From: Henricia sp. BOLD:AAB3569
Lineage: Eukaryota > Echinodermata > Asteroidea > Spinulosida > Echinasteridae
Reading direction: 5' to 3'
Assembly (NCBI GenBank): GCA_037783545.1
Contig: JBBELK010000064.1
Location: 2,852,001-2,916,000 of the forward strand
DNA: 64,000 nucleotides
Part shown: positions 53,870 to 64,000 of the stretch, in pieces
How positions within the stretch are numbered: position 1 is the first letter of the stretch
How the letters are laid out: each line of letters starts with the position of its first letter
The notes under the pieces: model-generated
Seen by the model: the letters and a program-made list of their open reading frames with translations, nothing else
The model's database searches: none
Told to the model about the DNA's origin: nothing
Made by a program: the position numbers and the translations under genes

Positions 53870-54660
53870 CCCTTGTGGGACAACACCTGGCGACATAATA
53901 CAATGTACAATGCCGTACTAATAGCATTACCGATATAGGCGTGGCGTTTTGATGAGCGGTGCTATATCACTTTCATTTTTTAATTTTTCTCAATTTTTTT
54001 GCAGACAGCACCATGAATTTGCCAATTTAATAATGGGGGTGGTGACACCCACAAACCCCCTCCCCCACCCGCCCCCCCCCCCCCCCCCCACCCCCCTCCC
54101 CCTCCCATACCTAAAAATTACCTGTGCAAAGTTTGAAAAATGGTAGTGGCAGATGCTAAACTCATGAAATGGATGCCATATTGTTGAAATTTATCTGGAA
54201 CCACCACCACCCCACCGCCCCCCCCCCCTCCCCCCACCCCCCTTCTGATGGAGCGACACTGCAAATTAAAGCTTTTAAGGCAATAGGTACTTATAACTTT
54301 AGAATGTGAAAGTAGAAACACAGGCATATGCATATGGCATCTACATTGTACAAGAGTACTATACTGATTGCTTTTTGTTTGTTTGTTTTGTTTTTTTACT
54401 TGTACTTTTTCACCTGTGTTGAAAGTAGTTGTGGCATGCCATATGTGGAAAATAGCAAGCCACAGTCAACAAGAAAGTACATGTACAAGATGTGACATTT
54501 CAGTAGTATTTTAATTGTGTGTTCATTTATAAAAGATGTATTGTCCATGCGTTTTAGGTGTGGCACCCCCAAAATATTTTGTTTTCCAGAACTGATATTT
54601 CTCTAAGAGTATAGGGCATGTTGGCCAAGTTTGGCCTCGGAAAGTGTATGTAATCTTGAA
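53870..54660. repeat. Direct repeat unit, copy 1
   Basis: Starts GCTCTGAGCACCCTTGTGGG and includes TAATAATGGGGGTGGTGACA, a C-rich tract, CTTTTAAGGCAATAGGT and GTTGTGGCATGCCATATGTG. Copies 2 and 3 follow at 55300 and 56040. Confidence 0.8.
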
Positions 54661-54730
54661 GGGGAATCAGGGCCAACTCAGCAGAGTGTGTGGCCATTGG
54701 CAAAATAAGCCACTCTTACAGATTCTTACA

Positions 54731-54762
54731 GGGGGTGGCGGGGGGGGGGGGGGGGGGGGGGT

Positions 54763-54828
<66 letters not shown>

Positions 54829-54896
54829 GGGGGGGGGGTGGGGGGTGGCGGGGGGGTGGGGTGGGGTGGCGGGGGGGGGGGGGGGGGGGGGTGGTG
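54731..54896. repeat. Extreme poly(G) tract
   Basis: 166 bases, almost all G with scattered T and C. The uninterrupted run at 54763-54827 is 65 G. Long Gly and Pro frames here are meaningless. Confidence 0.95.
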
Positions 54897-55299
54897 AAAA
54901 GCGTGATCCAATTCCGTCCTCACGCAGAGACAAATGCCTTTTCTTAGTCAACAACAAATGAAAAACTAAATGGAACCTGTTTGTTTCCTTTTACTGATGT
55001 TAATACACACACCGAGTTTATCATATGTTGAAACTGACTTTACAGTTTTATGTGGAGGTTGTTTTTTCTGCGTGAGGGACAGATAATCAATAAAATTGAC
55101 AAAAAAAAATGTCATTTTTTACATGCATTTTCAAACAATTTCTTGAAAATGTGATGGCACAGTGTGCCCAGTCAAATTTATTCTGTACATTTTTGTAATA
55201 GGATTGTAAAATATGGCCATTTCTTTACAGATCCGAGGTAATATTTTAAATAATTTAAGACATTTTGAAATCTTCATCCACTGTTTACCAGTTTTGGAT

Positions 55300-55521
55300 C
55301 ACGCTCTGAGCACCCCTTGTGGGACAACAACCTGGCGACATAATACAATGTACAAATGCCGTACTAATAGCATTACCGATATAGGCGTGGCGTTTTGATG
55401 AGCGGTGCTATATCACTTTCATTTTTTAATTTTTCTCAATTTGTTTGCAGACAGCCACCATAAATTTGCCAATTTAATAATGGGGGGTGCTGACACCCAC
55501 AAACCCCAGACCCCACAAGCG

Positions 55522-55567
<46 letters not shown>

Positions 55568-55990
55568 CACCCCCCCCCTCCTCCCATACCTAAAAATTAC
55601 CTGTGCAAAGTTTGAAAAATGGTAGTGGCAGATGCTAAACTCATGAAATGGATGCCATATTGTTTGAAATTTATCTGGAACCACCACCCAGACCCCCCCC
55701 CACCCCCCCCCCACCCCTCTTCTGATATAGCGGGCCACTGCAAAAGCTTTTAAGGCAATAGGTACAACTTTAGAATTTGAAAGTAGAAAACACAGGCATA
55801 TGCATACGGCATCTTCCAGAATATTATACGGATTGCTTGTTTTTGTTTTGTTTTTTAAAAAGTACCTTTTCACCTTTGTTGAAAGTAGTTGTGGCATGCC
55901 ATATGTGGAAAATGGCAAGCCAGTCAACAAGAAAGTACAAGATGTGAAATTTCAGTAGTATTTTAATCGTGTGTTCATTTATAAAAGCTG
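55300..55990. repeat. Direct repeat unit, copy 2
   Basis: Same order of landmarks as copy 1 with small indels. It contains an uninterrupted run of 44 C at 55522-55565 where copy 1 has a shorter interrupted C tract. Confidence 0.85.
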
Positions 55991-56034
55991 CCCCAAAATG
56001 AGGGTATTATTCTTGGGGGGAAATTTCTTGTGCT

Positions 56035-56385
56035 TCAATTTCTCTAATGGAGCGACACTGCAAAAGCTTTTAAGGCAATAGGTGCTTAACTTTAGGATGT
56101 GAAAGTAGAAACACAGGCATGAGTGTATATGCATACGGCTTCTACAAGAGTACTATACTTTTTTATTTTTTTATTTTTTATTTTTTAAATGTACTTTTTC
56201 ACCTTTGTTCAAAGTAGTTGTGGCATGCCATATGTGGAAAATGGCAAGCCAGTTAACAAGAAAGTACAAGATGGCACCCCCCAAAATAATTTTTTTTCCA
56301 GAACTGATATTTGTCTAGCAGTATAGGACATGTTGGCCAAGTTGGCCTCAGAAAGTGTATGTCTTTAAGGGGTGTGATAGGCCAT
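56035..56385. repeat. Direct repeat unit, copy 3 (partial)
   Basis: Begins TGGAGCGACACTGCAAAAGC and continues to the GACATGTTGGCCAAGTTGGC block seen at 54615. The first half of the unit is absent. Confidence 0.75.
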
Positions 56386-56582
56386 TGGCCTTGGTAGCCT
56401 TGGTTTTAATGTCAATGCCTGAGAATATTAGGCCTATATATCGAATAATCGAATAGCCGATGCACTGGACATGACACTAGCTGTAACCTACCGAATGTTG
56501 GTTCCCCCTTCCTACTTGCGCGCCCCGCCCTACGCGCTGCACCCACGTTTATTGACGAGACATATGAGACGCCACTCACACT

Positions 56583-57913
56583 TTAAAGGGACACACCGGC
56601 TTTGTTGGGCTATTTTGGGCTCGAAATAGAACCATACATTATTCTAAAGCGCTTTCCAGAGTAAATTAGATATATCCTAAAAAGACGCCGTCAAAATTGG
56701 CAGTTTTTGAGCATTTTTCAAAAATTCAAGGTCACGTGACTTTTCTTGTGAGTTAGTTGTATTTCCAGCCGTAGAAACCAGTGCGAAGTGCGAGTTGCTT
56801 TTGTCATTCGCAGTTGGTTTCTCTTCATGTTGGAAAATAATGTCCTACATACCGTATTTTCCAATATGTACACAAATCTGCCAACATATTTCATAAGAAG
56901 GGTTTATCGGTGTTGATATGGACGAGAGAATCTCTCAGATGTTCGTGTCTTCGCTTCGCGTTCGCGGCGATAAATAATATCCAAAGGAAAAAAAGAGCAT
57001 GTGGCCTATTGGGGAGCTATGTACAGACACAAAAAACGTTGCGTTCGATGTGCTTCCTCGGGTCAGCGCTGACCTGAGGGATCATGCAAGGTGTGATGAG
57101 TCAGGGAAAACAAGGAATCGAGGTTAAACTAGCGCGGGAGTTACCGTTTATTTTTCTAAACGTTTAAACGTCAATTTAATGTTCGTTTAAACGTTTAAAC
57201 GAATAGTAAACATAACAAAAAAGTAAAACTTATTACCGCGCTCGCAATAAAAAGTTCTTTGACCTGGTATCATGTGCGTTCGCGCGGCACCACTGACACT
57301 TTATTGAATTGGAGCATACCGGTACATGATGCAGGCCACGAAAGTTCAGCTATATAGTAAACAGTGTTTACCGCCTTGCTTTGAATTCAACAAGATTAAA
57401 CCGTAAACCAGTAAAATCGCTTCCGCCCGCGAACGCAACTGTACATCTTCGGCTTGAAACCACAAAGGTTACCGACGTACCGTTGGGCTCATCACAGCGG
57501 TATGCTGCCTGATTCTTACGAACAAAATTGCCGCTTTAGAAATTTCTGGCGGCGCAAAACGGCCATTAGATCTTTGAAAAAGGGAGGAGAGTCGTTTTTT
57601 CACAAGTTGGTTTCCGTTTAGCATTTTTCTAAACGGATAGTTAAATTTCGGTCGTTTAAACGTTTAAACGTTTAAACGTCGCAGCTCTAGGTTAAACACA
57701 TATCGAACGCCACCTTTATTTACAAACACATGATACATCGCGACGGCTGGTAAAGCGTATAGCCCAACATTTGTCTCTTTTGTTAATTTTAAACATTTCT
57801 AGTTAATTACGTGACATTTTTATTTTATTTTTTTCACAACGACCATCGAAATATTATTGTCAAGGATGCTAGATTGCTACATTATGTAAACAGTAAGCCG
57901 GTGTTCCCTTTAA
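56583..57913 (+). mobile_element. Element family F, complete copy
   Basis: CTTTAAAGGGACACACCGGC at the left and AAGCCGGTGTTCCCTTTAAG at the right are inverted ends about 1.33 kb apart. Interior blocks match 21892-22508 in reverse. A second element (57130-57689) is nested inside. Confidence 0.75.
57130..57689. mobile_element. hAT-like non-autonomous element with 8-bp target duplication
   Basis: GGTTAAAC lies at 57122-57129 and again at 57690-57697. The element tips are TAGCGCGGGAG and, read inward from the right, TAGAGCTGCGAC. Several AAACGTTTAAACG palindromes lie near both ends. The 560 bp have no transposase. Confidence 0.75.
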
Positions 57914-58070
57914 GATTAATATATTACATTTCTATTGGCCAAATATGGAATAACCCATTTCAAATTGTTAAACATTTGTGCCTTTGAAAATTTACGGTAA
58001 TGCGCTCCTAAAAATAAATGCATGACGTAATGCTTATGTAGTGCTATTTTAAACACGACAGTATGGTCCT

Positions 58071-58475
58071 TAGACTGGTTCCCGTCCACATATTCCACAC
58101 AGGAGAATATAAGGACAGGTAAAGGCGCTTCATCTTGATCTGTAATTGGTCGTCTTTGCGCGTGCGCATTGTGTTTTTTATATTAAAAAAATTGGCCAAG
58201 CCCTTTGCTTTAGGCAATGTACTTTATTTACATAATTGGATATGTTCGACACGCACGGCCAAGTTACAAATGTCAATGCAAAATCTGCGCATTAGTAAAA
58301 ACAAAATTAATAATAATAACCACGTGACGGGCAGAATTCTGCCCGTCATGGCTGCCCTTTACCGATCCCTATATTTTCGCTGTAAGCGAACCAATCTATA
58401 GGGATCGGGAACCAATCTATATGGTCCTCATATTCAGTCGTATGTGGAATGTGTGGAGCGGGTACCAGTCTAAGA
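58071..58475. mobile_element. MITE family C, copy 2
   Basis: TTAGACTGGTTCCCGTCCAC at the left and GCGGGTACCAGTCTAAG at the right are inverted. It serves as the uninterrupted sister of 51711-52092. Confidence 0.8.
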
Positions 58476-58744
58476 CTAGACAAGCGCGCGTACGCGTTGG
58501 CGCTAAATCTGAACTGAAAAATAATTTGCAAGGATCATTTCACTTTTTTTCAGGTATTTTTTTCTTAATCGTACCAGACGACTAACAAGTAACTTGGTAA
58601 GTTTTCGGGGTTGAATACCATTACCATATCCGGCCGCTGAGGATTTGTCTTGTTATGAAACGCTATTTTGATGATAAATCATCGTGGATTCCGGGTCCTA
58701 CCACCATGAGTGACCACGTACATGTAGTATACACTAGTTACTAC

Positions 58745-58880
58745 AGTCAACTCGACCGTTTACCAACTCGTCTCGAACCAACTCGACCGTTATACCAACT
58801 CGACCGTTATACCAACTCGACCGTCGTACCAGCTCGACCGTTGACCAACTCGTCCGTTGACCAACTCGACTTGAAAGTCG
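58745..58880. repeat. Minisatellite of ACCAACTCGACCGTT units
   Basis: Seven or eight imperfect 15-18-bp units (CCAACTCGACCGTTATA and variants). Confidence 0.8.
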
Positions 58881-59297
58881 AGTCAACTTAGCCGTTTGCC
58901 AACTCTGAATACTGGACTCGGTATTTTTTTAGTTCATGTCACAACTCGAATTTAAGGAAAATAGTTAGGCCTAGCCTAGGCCTATTTTTATGGAATCGAT
59001 AGCTTGGACGATTTTAGAATAGGAATATCCTCGGGCTACCATATTTCGCGCACATAAGCCTTGTCACTGTTTTGATCACAATCAACATGATCAAGCAACC
59101 AAAAAGAACCTTTTGGCTCCTTTGTCAGATTCATTATGTTTAAAGTTTTAGAAGGCTAAAAGTGTTTTTGTTTATGTTTATATTGGGACGTTATCATTTT
59201 CTAGTAACACTTTTAGCCCCATAGGCCATACCAATTTAACCCCATTCGCTACCTTACAGTTACATTTTGCTGCACGCGGCAAGATGGCCGCCGTACC

Positions 59298-59465
59298 CCA
59301 AACTATAGACTTTATCGCTAATACCGCTTGGGCGAGTTTGCACAAAAGCACAACTGTATTATGGGAAGGAAAACGGGGCAAAGTCTGCCCCGAAAACCTT
59401 CCCACAATACATTGCTGCTTTTGTGAAAATTCACCCAAGCGGTATTTGCGATAAGGTCTATACCG
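59298..59465. mobile_element. 168-bp palindromic MITE
   Basis: TAGACTTTATCGCTAATACC and GCTTGGGCGAGTTT at the left pair with AAATTCACCCAAGC and GGTATTTGCGATAAGGTCTA at the right. The tip is GGGGCAAAGTCTGCCCC. Confidence 0.88.
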
Positions 59466-60002
59466 GTAGTTCACCATACAGTCAAAATTACCTGGAGGCT
59501 GGAATCTTCAGAATGTTGTACCGTGGTCCGTTTTACCCGATGATTCTTCTAAACAGAAAAAAACTAGTCCAACGTAATTTTTCTTGACATTTTCGAGCAC
59601 TCTCATGTTCCAGATCATTTGTACTGCTATAGTGACGTCATACAATGAGATGACCACAAGAGGGCGGGATATCTGTGCCCTGACTGATCATCTCTTCACA
59701 CGTGGTAAATGTGATTGCACGCAAAGCGGCCGGCCAGAAACGCGTGATTTTGTGCCAAATGAAAAATCACACTGTTTTATCGGTCGGGAAAGAGCTTTTC
59801 TTCACGCGAATCTCCGGCGTGAAAAATAATGTACAGTACATGTAAAAGCAAAATTGTTTGCACCGCGAATTTGCAGATAGCTTAGTTCTTTCTCCATGGT
59901 TTAACGAGTTTCATCTTGCAAAAATATTTACAATATTGGCCAATCTCACCAGAAAGCTTCGATTCGTAAATTGTACAATCATTAGCTTTTTGTTCAAATT
60001 TG

Positions 60003-60559
60003 ATTTAAAGGCCCAGTGTATCATTTGCAATGACCCCAAAAAGTAATCAACGAGTTTACAGGGGAAAAGTTCTGAAAGTTAAGATTGAATTAATAGCAAT
60101 TATCCAATGAAAGGTTTTCGCTCCAAATGATTTAATTTTACCAGAAAATAATCCGTAAAGATAAAATTATTTAGATCGTTTGCAAACGATTTACTTATTT
60201 TTGGTTCGCATCTACGCGGTCCAAAATGCATGGGCGCTGTGTACTCCGCGTGCGTGTTCCAACGCGGTGCATTTTTATGGATCGCGCGCGCACGCAGTAT
60301 ATGATGTGCGCCACAGAGTGCATGACGCAAGCCACATACATGTACATGTAGTACCCGATCAACTGAGAACGAATATTTGAAACACCCTGCCAAGACCAGG
60401 AAAACGCATATATGGATTTTCTTGTTTTTTTTAAACGTGGTACATTTGACAAAGCTGAAATTTCTTTGAATGAGTTTGTTGATGTCTTTCTTGTGATTTA
60501 TAATGGTTTTATTCGCAGAATCGCTCAAAAACAGATCCATCTACAGGGCCTTTCAAAGT
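60003..60559. mobile_element. MITE family H, copy 3
   Basis: TTTAAAGGCCCAGTGTATC at the left and GGGCCTTTCAAAG at the right. It is uninterrupted at the GCATATATGGATTTTC site that is split in copy 2. Confidence 0.75.
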
Positions 60560-62270
60560 AAAAAAAAAAGGAGAGGGGAGAGAATACAGTTAATTGTACA
60601 TTGTTAGCGACTTGGAAAAACAAATCAGAATTGTTATTTGGAGTTAAAACCACTTTTACACAACAGACGAGCTACAATAGATTTCAAATATACTTTTGTT
60701 GCAAAAATTCATCAAGCTGTTGCTGTTTTATTCTTGTTAAAATGCGTCCAATTTACGTGCAGAATCGTCAATGAAAATGAATAGACGGCAACTTCAAAAA
60801 TTGTGATGTGATGCAAATCGCCCTCTTTGGCACGAAGCATGTTATTTTTTTCTTGGTTAGTCTTAAATTCAAGTGTTATATATTTATCTTGTCCTTTAAG
60901 AGCAGACTGTAAACAGGGTGCCATCAACTGACATTAAACAGCGGTGCTGAGCAGAGTATGAGGGCGCTTTGTTATGCTTTAGATTGCGGGCGCAATTTTA
61001 GAATCTGCGCAAGGTAGGTTCGGTGCAAATTTTGAACCGTGCGCGAATTAAAAAAAAAGCAATCATGGGTCATAATATCCGGTATGCATACGTGGCACTA
61101 TGGGTGCACCCCACTCAGATCCTAATCAGTGCGCCAAGCTACAGCTCATTAAAAATAATAATTGCACACCATCGTAAAGCGTCTTGGGGGCCCCCAAATG
61201 TAATGTTTTAAGCCTGGTTCTAGGTCTTAAATTTTGGAACTTTGAGAATTGTAAATGAAAATGAAAGCTGAAAAGTGCTTTAATTTTCCCTATAGTGGAG
61301 GGATAATTACTAGACATGGCTGCCTTTGGAATATGTTTATTTTACAAGTGGCCATTTTTTTTTTTCCAAAATTGACAAGAAAACAAAAGTTCGGGTAAAG
61401 TAGCACTGTTGTCTATTTTTTAGTGTCGTCCACCCCTATACTGGATAAGCTATTGAATTGTACATTATTTAGTAAATTCTGATACGCGATGTGGATTTGT
61501 TGCAAACAGATTGATGTTTCACTTGTTGCGTTTTATATTTATAATTTTTTGGCTAGTTGCGTCCCACACGCGCGCGCTAAGTGAAGTTCGCTCGTACCCA
61601 GACAAGGGTGTCTGGGTACGAGCGAATAAATAAATACAAAAAATAAATACATGTAAATAAACAGATACCGGTATGTCTGTGAGTCACAGTCAGCATGTGA
61701 CTTGAGCGAATGCCCAAGCACAGTTTTAATTTGCGTTCGCAATTTTATTCAGTACCTCCAGCTTAATATTTGCACGCGCAGGTTTCAAATCTGCTTGCAC
61801 AATTTCAAAAATTGCGTGTGCATGAAGATTGCACCCAACATAGCCATTGGCGGTATGGGAGAGTTCCCCCAGTTTAGGTTGTGCGAGTAAAGGATTGTTT
61901 TTCAGTTCCTTTAGGTTTAGCAAGAGCTAGCTTTCTGGGCTTCCGTCTGCCCTTCATCAGTTGCGGGTGGATTCAAAATTAATCAGATTATCCGCGCATT
62001 GGGGCTATTTTTAGGTAAATCTTGAGAGCGCCCAATGCATTGCAACACGCCCAGAACTAAGCCGCTGCCATGTTGTTTTTTAAAACGGCAATGGACATGA
62101 TGTAGACATGTACCGGTATGTTACAAATAATGAGCTGCAAGAGCACAGAAAAAGAAATAAAATGGCACAAGAAACATCTTAGAATGTGCGATATTTATGA
62201 AATTATGAGCGTTTGAAGTTGCAAAATCGGTATCAAAAATGGTCAAAGAGACACGCGTGTGCTAATGGGT
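60560..62270. other. Intergenic, one hairpin
   Basis: A 13-bp-stem hairpin at about 61590-61624 (GCTCGTACCCAGACA / TGTCTGGGTACGAGC). Otherwise short frames only. Confidence 0.45.
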
Positions 62271-62275
62271 TTCAG

Positions 62276-62444
62276 GATCCACACTTCTGACTGTGTCGCG
62301 GAAGTACAAAGCGTACGGTGGTCCAACATCCACCAGCTACCTGTAGAAGTGATTTACCTGGACTACAATACCAGCAGTCCAATACATATCCATGCGCTGA
62401 TTGACGTTAACAACGCCCACTATCGGTGTCATAATGTGCAGGCA
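62276..62444 (+). CDS. Probable internal coding exon, unidentified gene
   Basis: An acceptor GGTTTCAG and a GCA|GTAAGT donor bound 169 bp open in one frame (one base in, zero out). The 56 residues (IHTSDCVAEVQSVRW, VEVIYLDYN, ALIDVNNAHYRCHN) look like beta-rich globular protein with two Cys. I do not recognise the family. No partner exon of matching phase was found in the window, so the rest may lie to the right or upstream in repeats. Confidence 0.4.
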
Positions 62445-62911
62445 GTAAGTACGCCTTGAGTGGCATCAACCCCAGCAAAACGACAAGAACTCGGCCAATT
62501 ATTATTAGCCTTGTCCAAGAGCTGCAGCGACAGTGCGACACAGCGCGGTGAACTGTAGCCAACTGCAAATAGGCTGGTTACCGAAATGTCTTGGTCTAGA
62601 AACCAGACCACACACACGAGGCTGAATCACAGCCTTGTTCTTTTTGTACACTGGTTATCTGTTTCTTTATATCTGCGTTCAAAATCCGACGCAATTACTT
62701 ATGCGAAACCCGAGTGGTTATAAATATTCATACAATGTGTGCCATTGTTGGAATTCTGCTTGTGGTTTATTTTATGTATTTACAATCTGTACGGTACATG
62801 TAGGTTTCTTTGGAGGACCAATTAGTGAAAGGTTCAGAAACAACATACTTGATGACTTTTTCATAACTTTCCACCCCACAGTGATACTTTGTACTAATCT
62901 TATCAACTCCC

Positions 62912-63107
62912 ATGGAAGCACACTTTTTCCTCTCGCTGGCATTTCTGCTTGGAAATATGGACTGTGGAATGGGGGAACCCCGATACGAGCATGGTGACAT
63001 GAAGAAGGTTTACGATGGTGAAAAGATATTAATGCAGGTCAGACAGTATGGGGAGCATCCACACTATGGGAAATGCTGGACTAATGCCTTAAAACAAATT
63101 CAGGCGG
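62912..63107 (+). CDS. Probable first coding exon of a secreted or ER-lumenal protein
   Basis: An ATG at 62912 starts MEAHFFLSLAFLLGNMDCG, a plausible signal peptide. A charged segment follows (YDGEKILMQVRQYGEHPH) and then KCWTNALKQIQA, and the exon ends with one base before a GGTGAGTTT donor. The CW..A..QI pattern is faintly like the start of the Kar5/GEX1/Brambleberry nuclear-fusion family, whose members begin with a signal peptide and a Cys-rich lumenal domain. This is a weak resemblance over 12 residues. Later exons would be beyond 63.1 kb; none was identified. Confidence 0.4.
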
Positions 63108-63426
63108 GTGAGTTTAAAGGACGGCATAATGTACATAACTGGGTCCTATGCGTCATCATCCTGAGATCTTAGGAAATTTCCACTCTGCGAAGCGACGTTA
63201 CAATACCCTGAGACAACCGGCCCCATGTTGCTGGGGAACAAGCGACAGAAATCTTGTCGCCTCCTCTGGATCAATCAGGAAACTTGGCAGTGCATTGCAG
63301 GCATTCAAATGTAACGCGCGCAAATTGTATCCTGGCATCATGGGTTTTCGATCGGATAACGGGAAAATTTCTCAGAACCCAAAACGACAGCAAATATCTT
63401 AAAACAATTTTACCCACGTTTAAACA
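63108..63426. other. Convergent intergenic or intronic gap
   Basis: Lies between the plus-strand exon ending 63107 and the minus-strand exon ending 63427. No further feature was seen. Confidence 0.35.
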
Positions 63427-63759
63427 CTATCCTTGAAGTATATATTCCACAACAGACCATAAAGTTTCTGCTTTTTTTCTTTTCTCAAATTGCCCGACAG
63501 CGATAAGCTCTGCATACGCCACGGTGATAGCAGTGTCACATGTTTTCGATCGTTCGTTTGATGTTCGATTTCTGTTGACGTATGGCGTGCCAAGTGTTTC
63601 AAATTGAGCAACACCCAAGTTCAGAAGCTGGCCTACTTTTCTGTCAGTAAATAAATGAACTTCTAACGGTTTTGTAAGCGGTGTCGCAGAATACGCTGCG
63701 AAGTTTAGCAGTGCATGGTTGGAGCAGGCGCGCGCAAAGTGCAGTGTAAAACAAAGGTT
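63427..63759 (-). CDS. Probable last coding exon, unidentified gene
   Basis: The minus strand is open for 110 codons from an acceptor-like CCTAACGCAG (AG at 63761-63760) to TAG at 63429-63427. It has no Met in its first half, so it is easy to miss. The residues look protein-like (HALLNFAAYSATPLTKPLEV, LNLGVAQFETLGTPY, AITVAYAELIAVG, AETLWSVVEYIL) with helical periodicity and balanced composition. I do not recognise the family. Other exons would lie to the right of the window. Confidence 0.45.
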   Translation of the reverse strand, partial: NLCFTLHFARACSNHALLNFAAYSATPLTKPLEVHLFTDRKVGQLLNLGVAQFETLGTPYVNRNRTSNERSKTCDTAITVAYAELIAVGQFEKRKKAETLWSVVEYILQG

Positions 63760-64000
63760 CTGCGTTAGGATTTATCCCAAGCGCGTTCAAAAAAGATATA
63801 AGAATTTATTGGATTTGGCACGCCATTAACTTTCAACTGGCAAGGCAATTACGCAATCGATCCTGCACGAATGAAAGACGGGACCTTGAGCAATCTGATT
63901 ATGCTTTTGGTGGAATATTTGATAAAAGATCACGTCCGTATGATAAACTTGATTAAAAGTCCAAAAGTGTGATAGTGATTTTAACAAAAAATACACATTT

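Larger units (their letters stand above)
53385..55300. repeat. Large imperfect inverted repeat
   Basis: 53385-53870 and 54895-55300 are inverted copies: CCAAAACTGGTAAA/TTTACCAGTTTTGG, ATTTTACAATC/GATTGTAAAAT, TAAAGTCAATTTCAACATGT/ACATGTT-type and GGACGGAATTGGATCAC/GTGATCCAATTCCGTCC. Between them lie a 600-bp unit and the long poly(G). Confidence 0.75.

Noticed and set aside
54644-54961. Gly-rich and Pro-rich frames of up to 105 codons
   Set aside because: They come from the poly(G) tract and its complement; no start context or splice sites.

Overview
This is eukaryotic nuclear DNA from an animal. Coding exons are small and separated by GT-AG introns. The intergenic DNA is packed with short inverted-repeat elements, tRNA-derived SINEs, LINE fragments and long poly(G)/poly(C) tracts. 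The gene content (a CCDC162-like coiled-coil gene, an intronless TRIM-type RING/B-box gene, an intronless secreted C-type lectin) and the repeat style suggest a marine invertebrate. An echinoderm such as a sea star is my first guess, but this is inference and no species-specific marker was found.

Layout. (1) Positions 1-24,696, plus strand: the 3' part of one large multi-exon gene. I joined 18 exons with matching splice phases, plus a probable 27-bp micro-exon, giving about 973-982 residues of an alpha-helical, coiled-coil protein resembling CCDC162. Its introns hold many repeats. (2) 24,697-33,870: repeat-rich intergenic DNA with a 5'-truncated CR1/L2-like LINE on the minus strand (about 26.5-28.35 kb) and several MITE families. 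(3) 33,890-35,836, plus: an intact single-exon TRIM-like gene. (4) 36.0-39.2 kb: four tRNA-Ala-derived sequences on the minus strand, interleaved with palindromes and a GTTAAC-rich element. (5) 39.7-40.6 kb: a dead Tc1-like transposase whose catalytic Glu codon is replaced by a stop. (6) 42.1-44.2 kb: a chain of abutting and nested palindromes. (7) 44.6-50 kb: SINEs, GAGCTAGC-rich direct repeats and MITEs, no convincing gene. (8) 50,127-50,660, minus: a secreted C-type lectin. (9) 51-60.6 kb: more MITEs, including one with a 35-bp hairpin insertion and one with an 8-bp target duplication of hAT type, and a complex inverted/direct duplication carrying a run of 65 G. (10) 62.2-63.8 kb: three probable coding exons of unidentified or tentatively identified genes (62,276-62,444 plus; 62,912-63,107 plus, with a signal peptide and faint Kar5/Brambleberry likeness; 63,427-63,759 minus).

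The genes do not form a pathway. They look like unrelated neighbours in a transposon-rich chromosome region. No CRISPR array, operon, viral genome or bacterial-type system is present. The most unusual material is structural: the palindrome chain, nested insertions with datable order, and the extreme G/C homopolymers.
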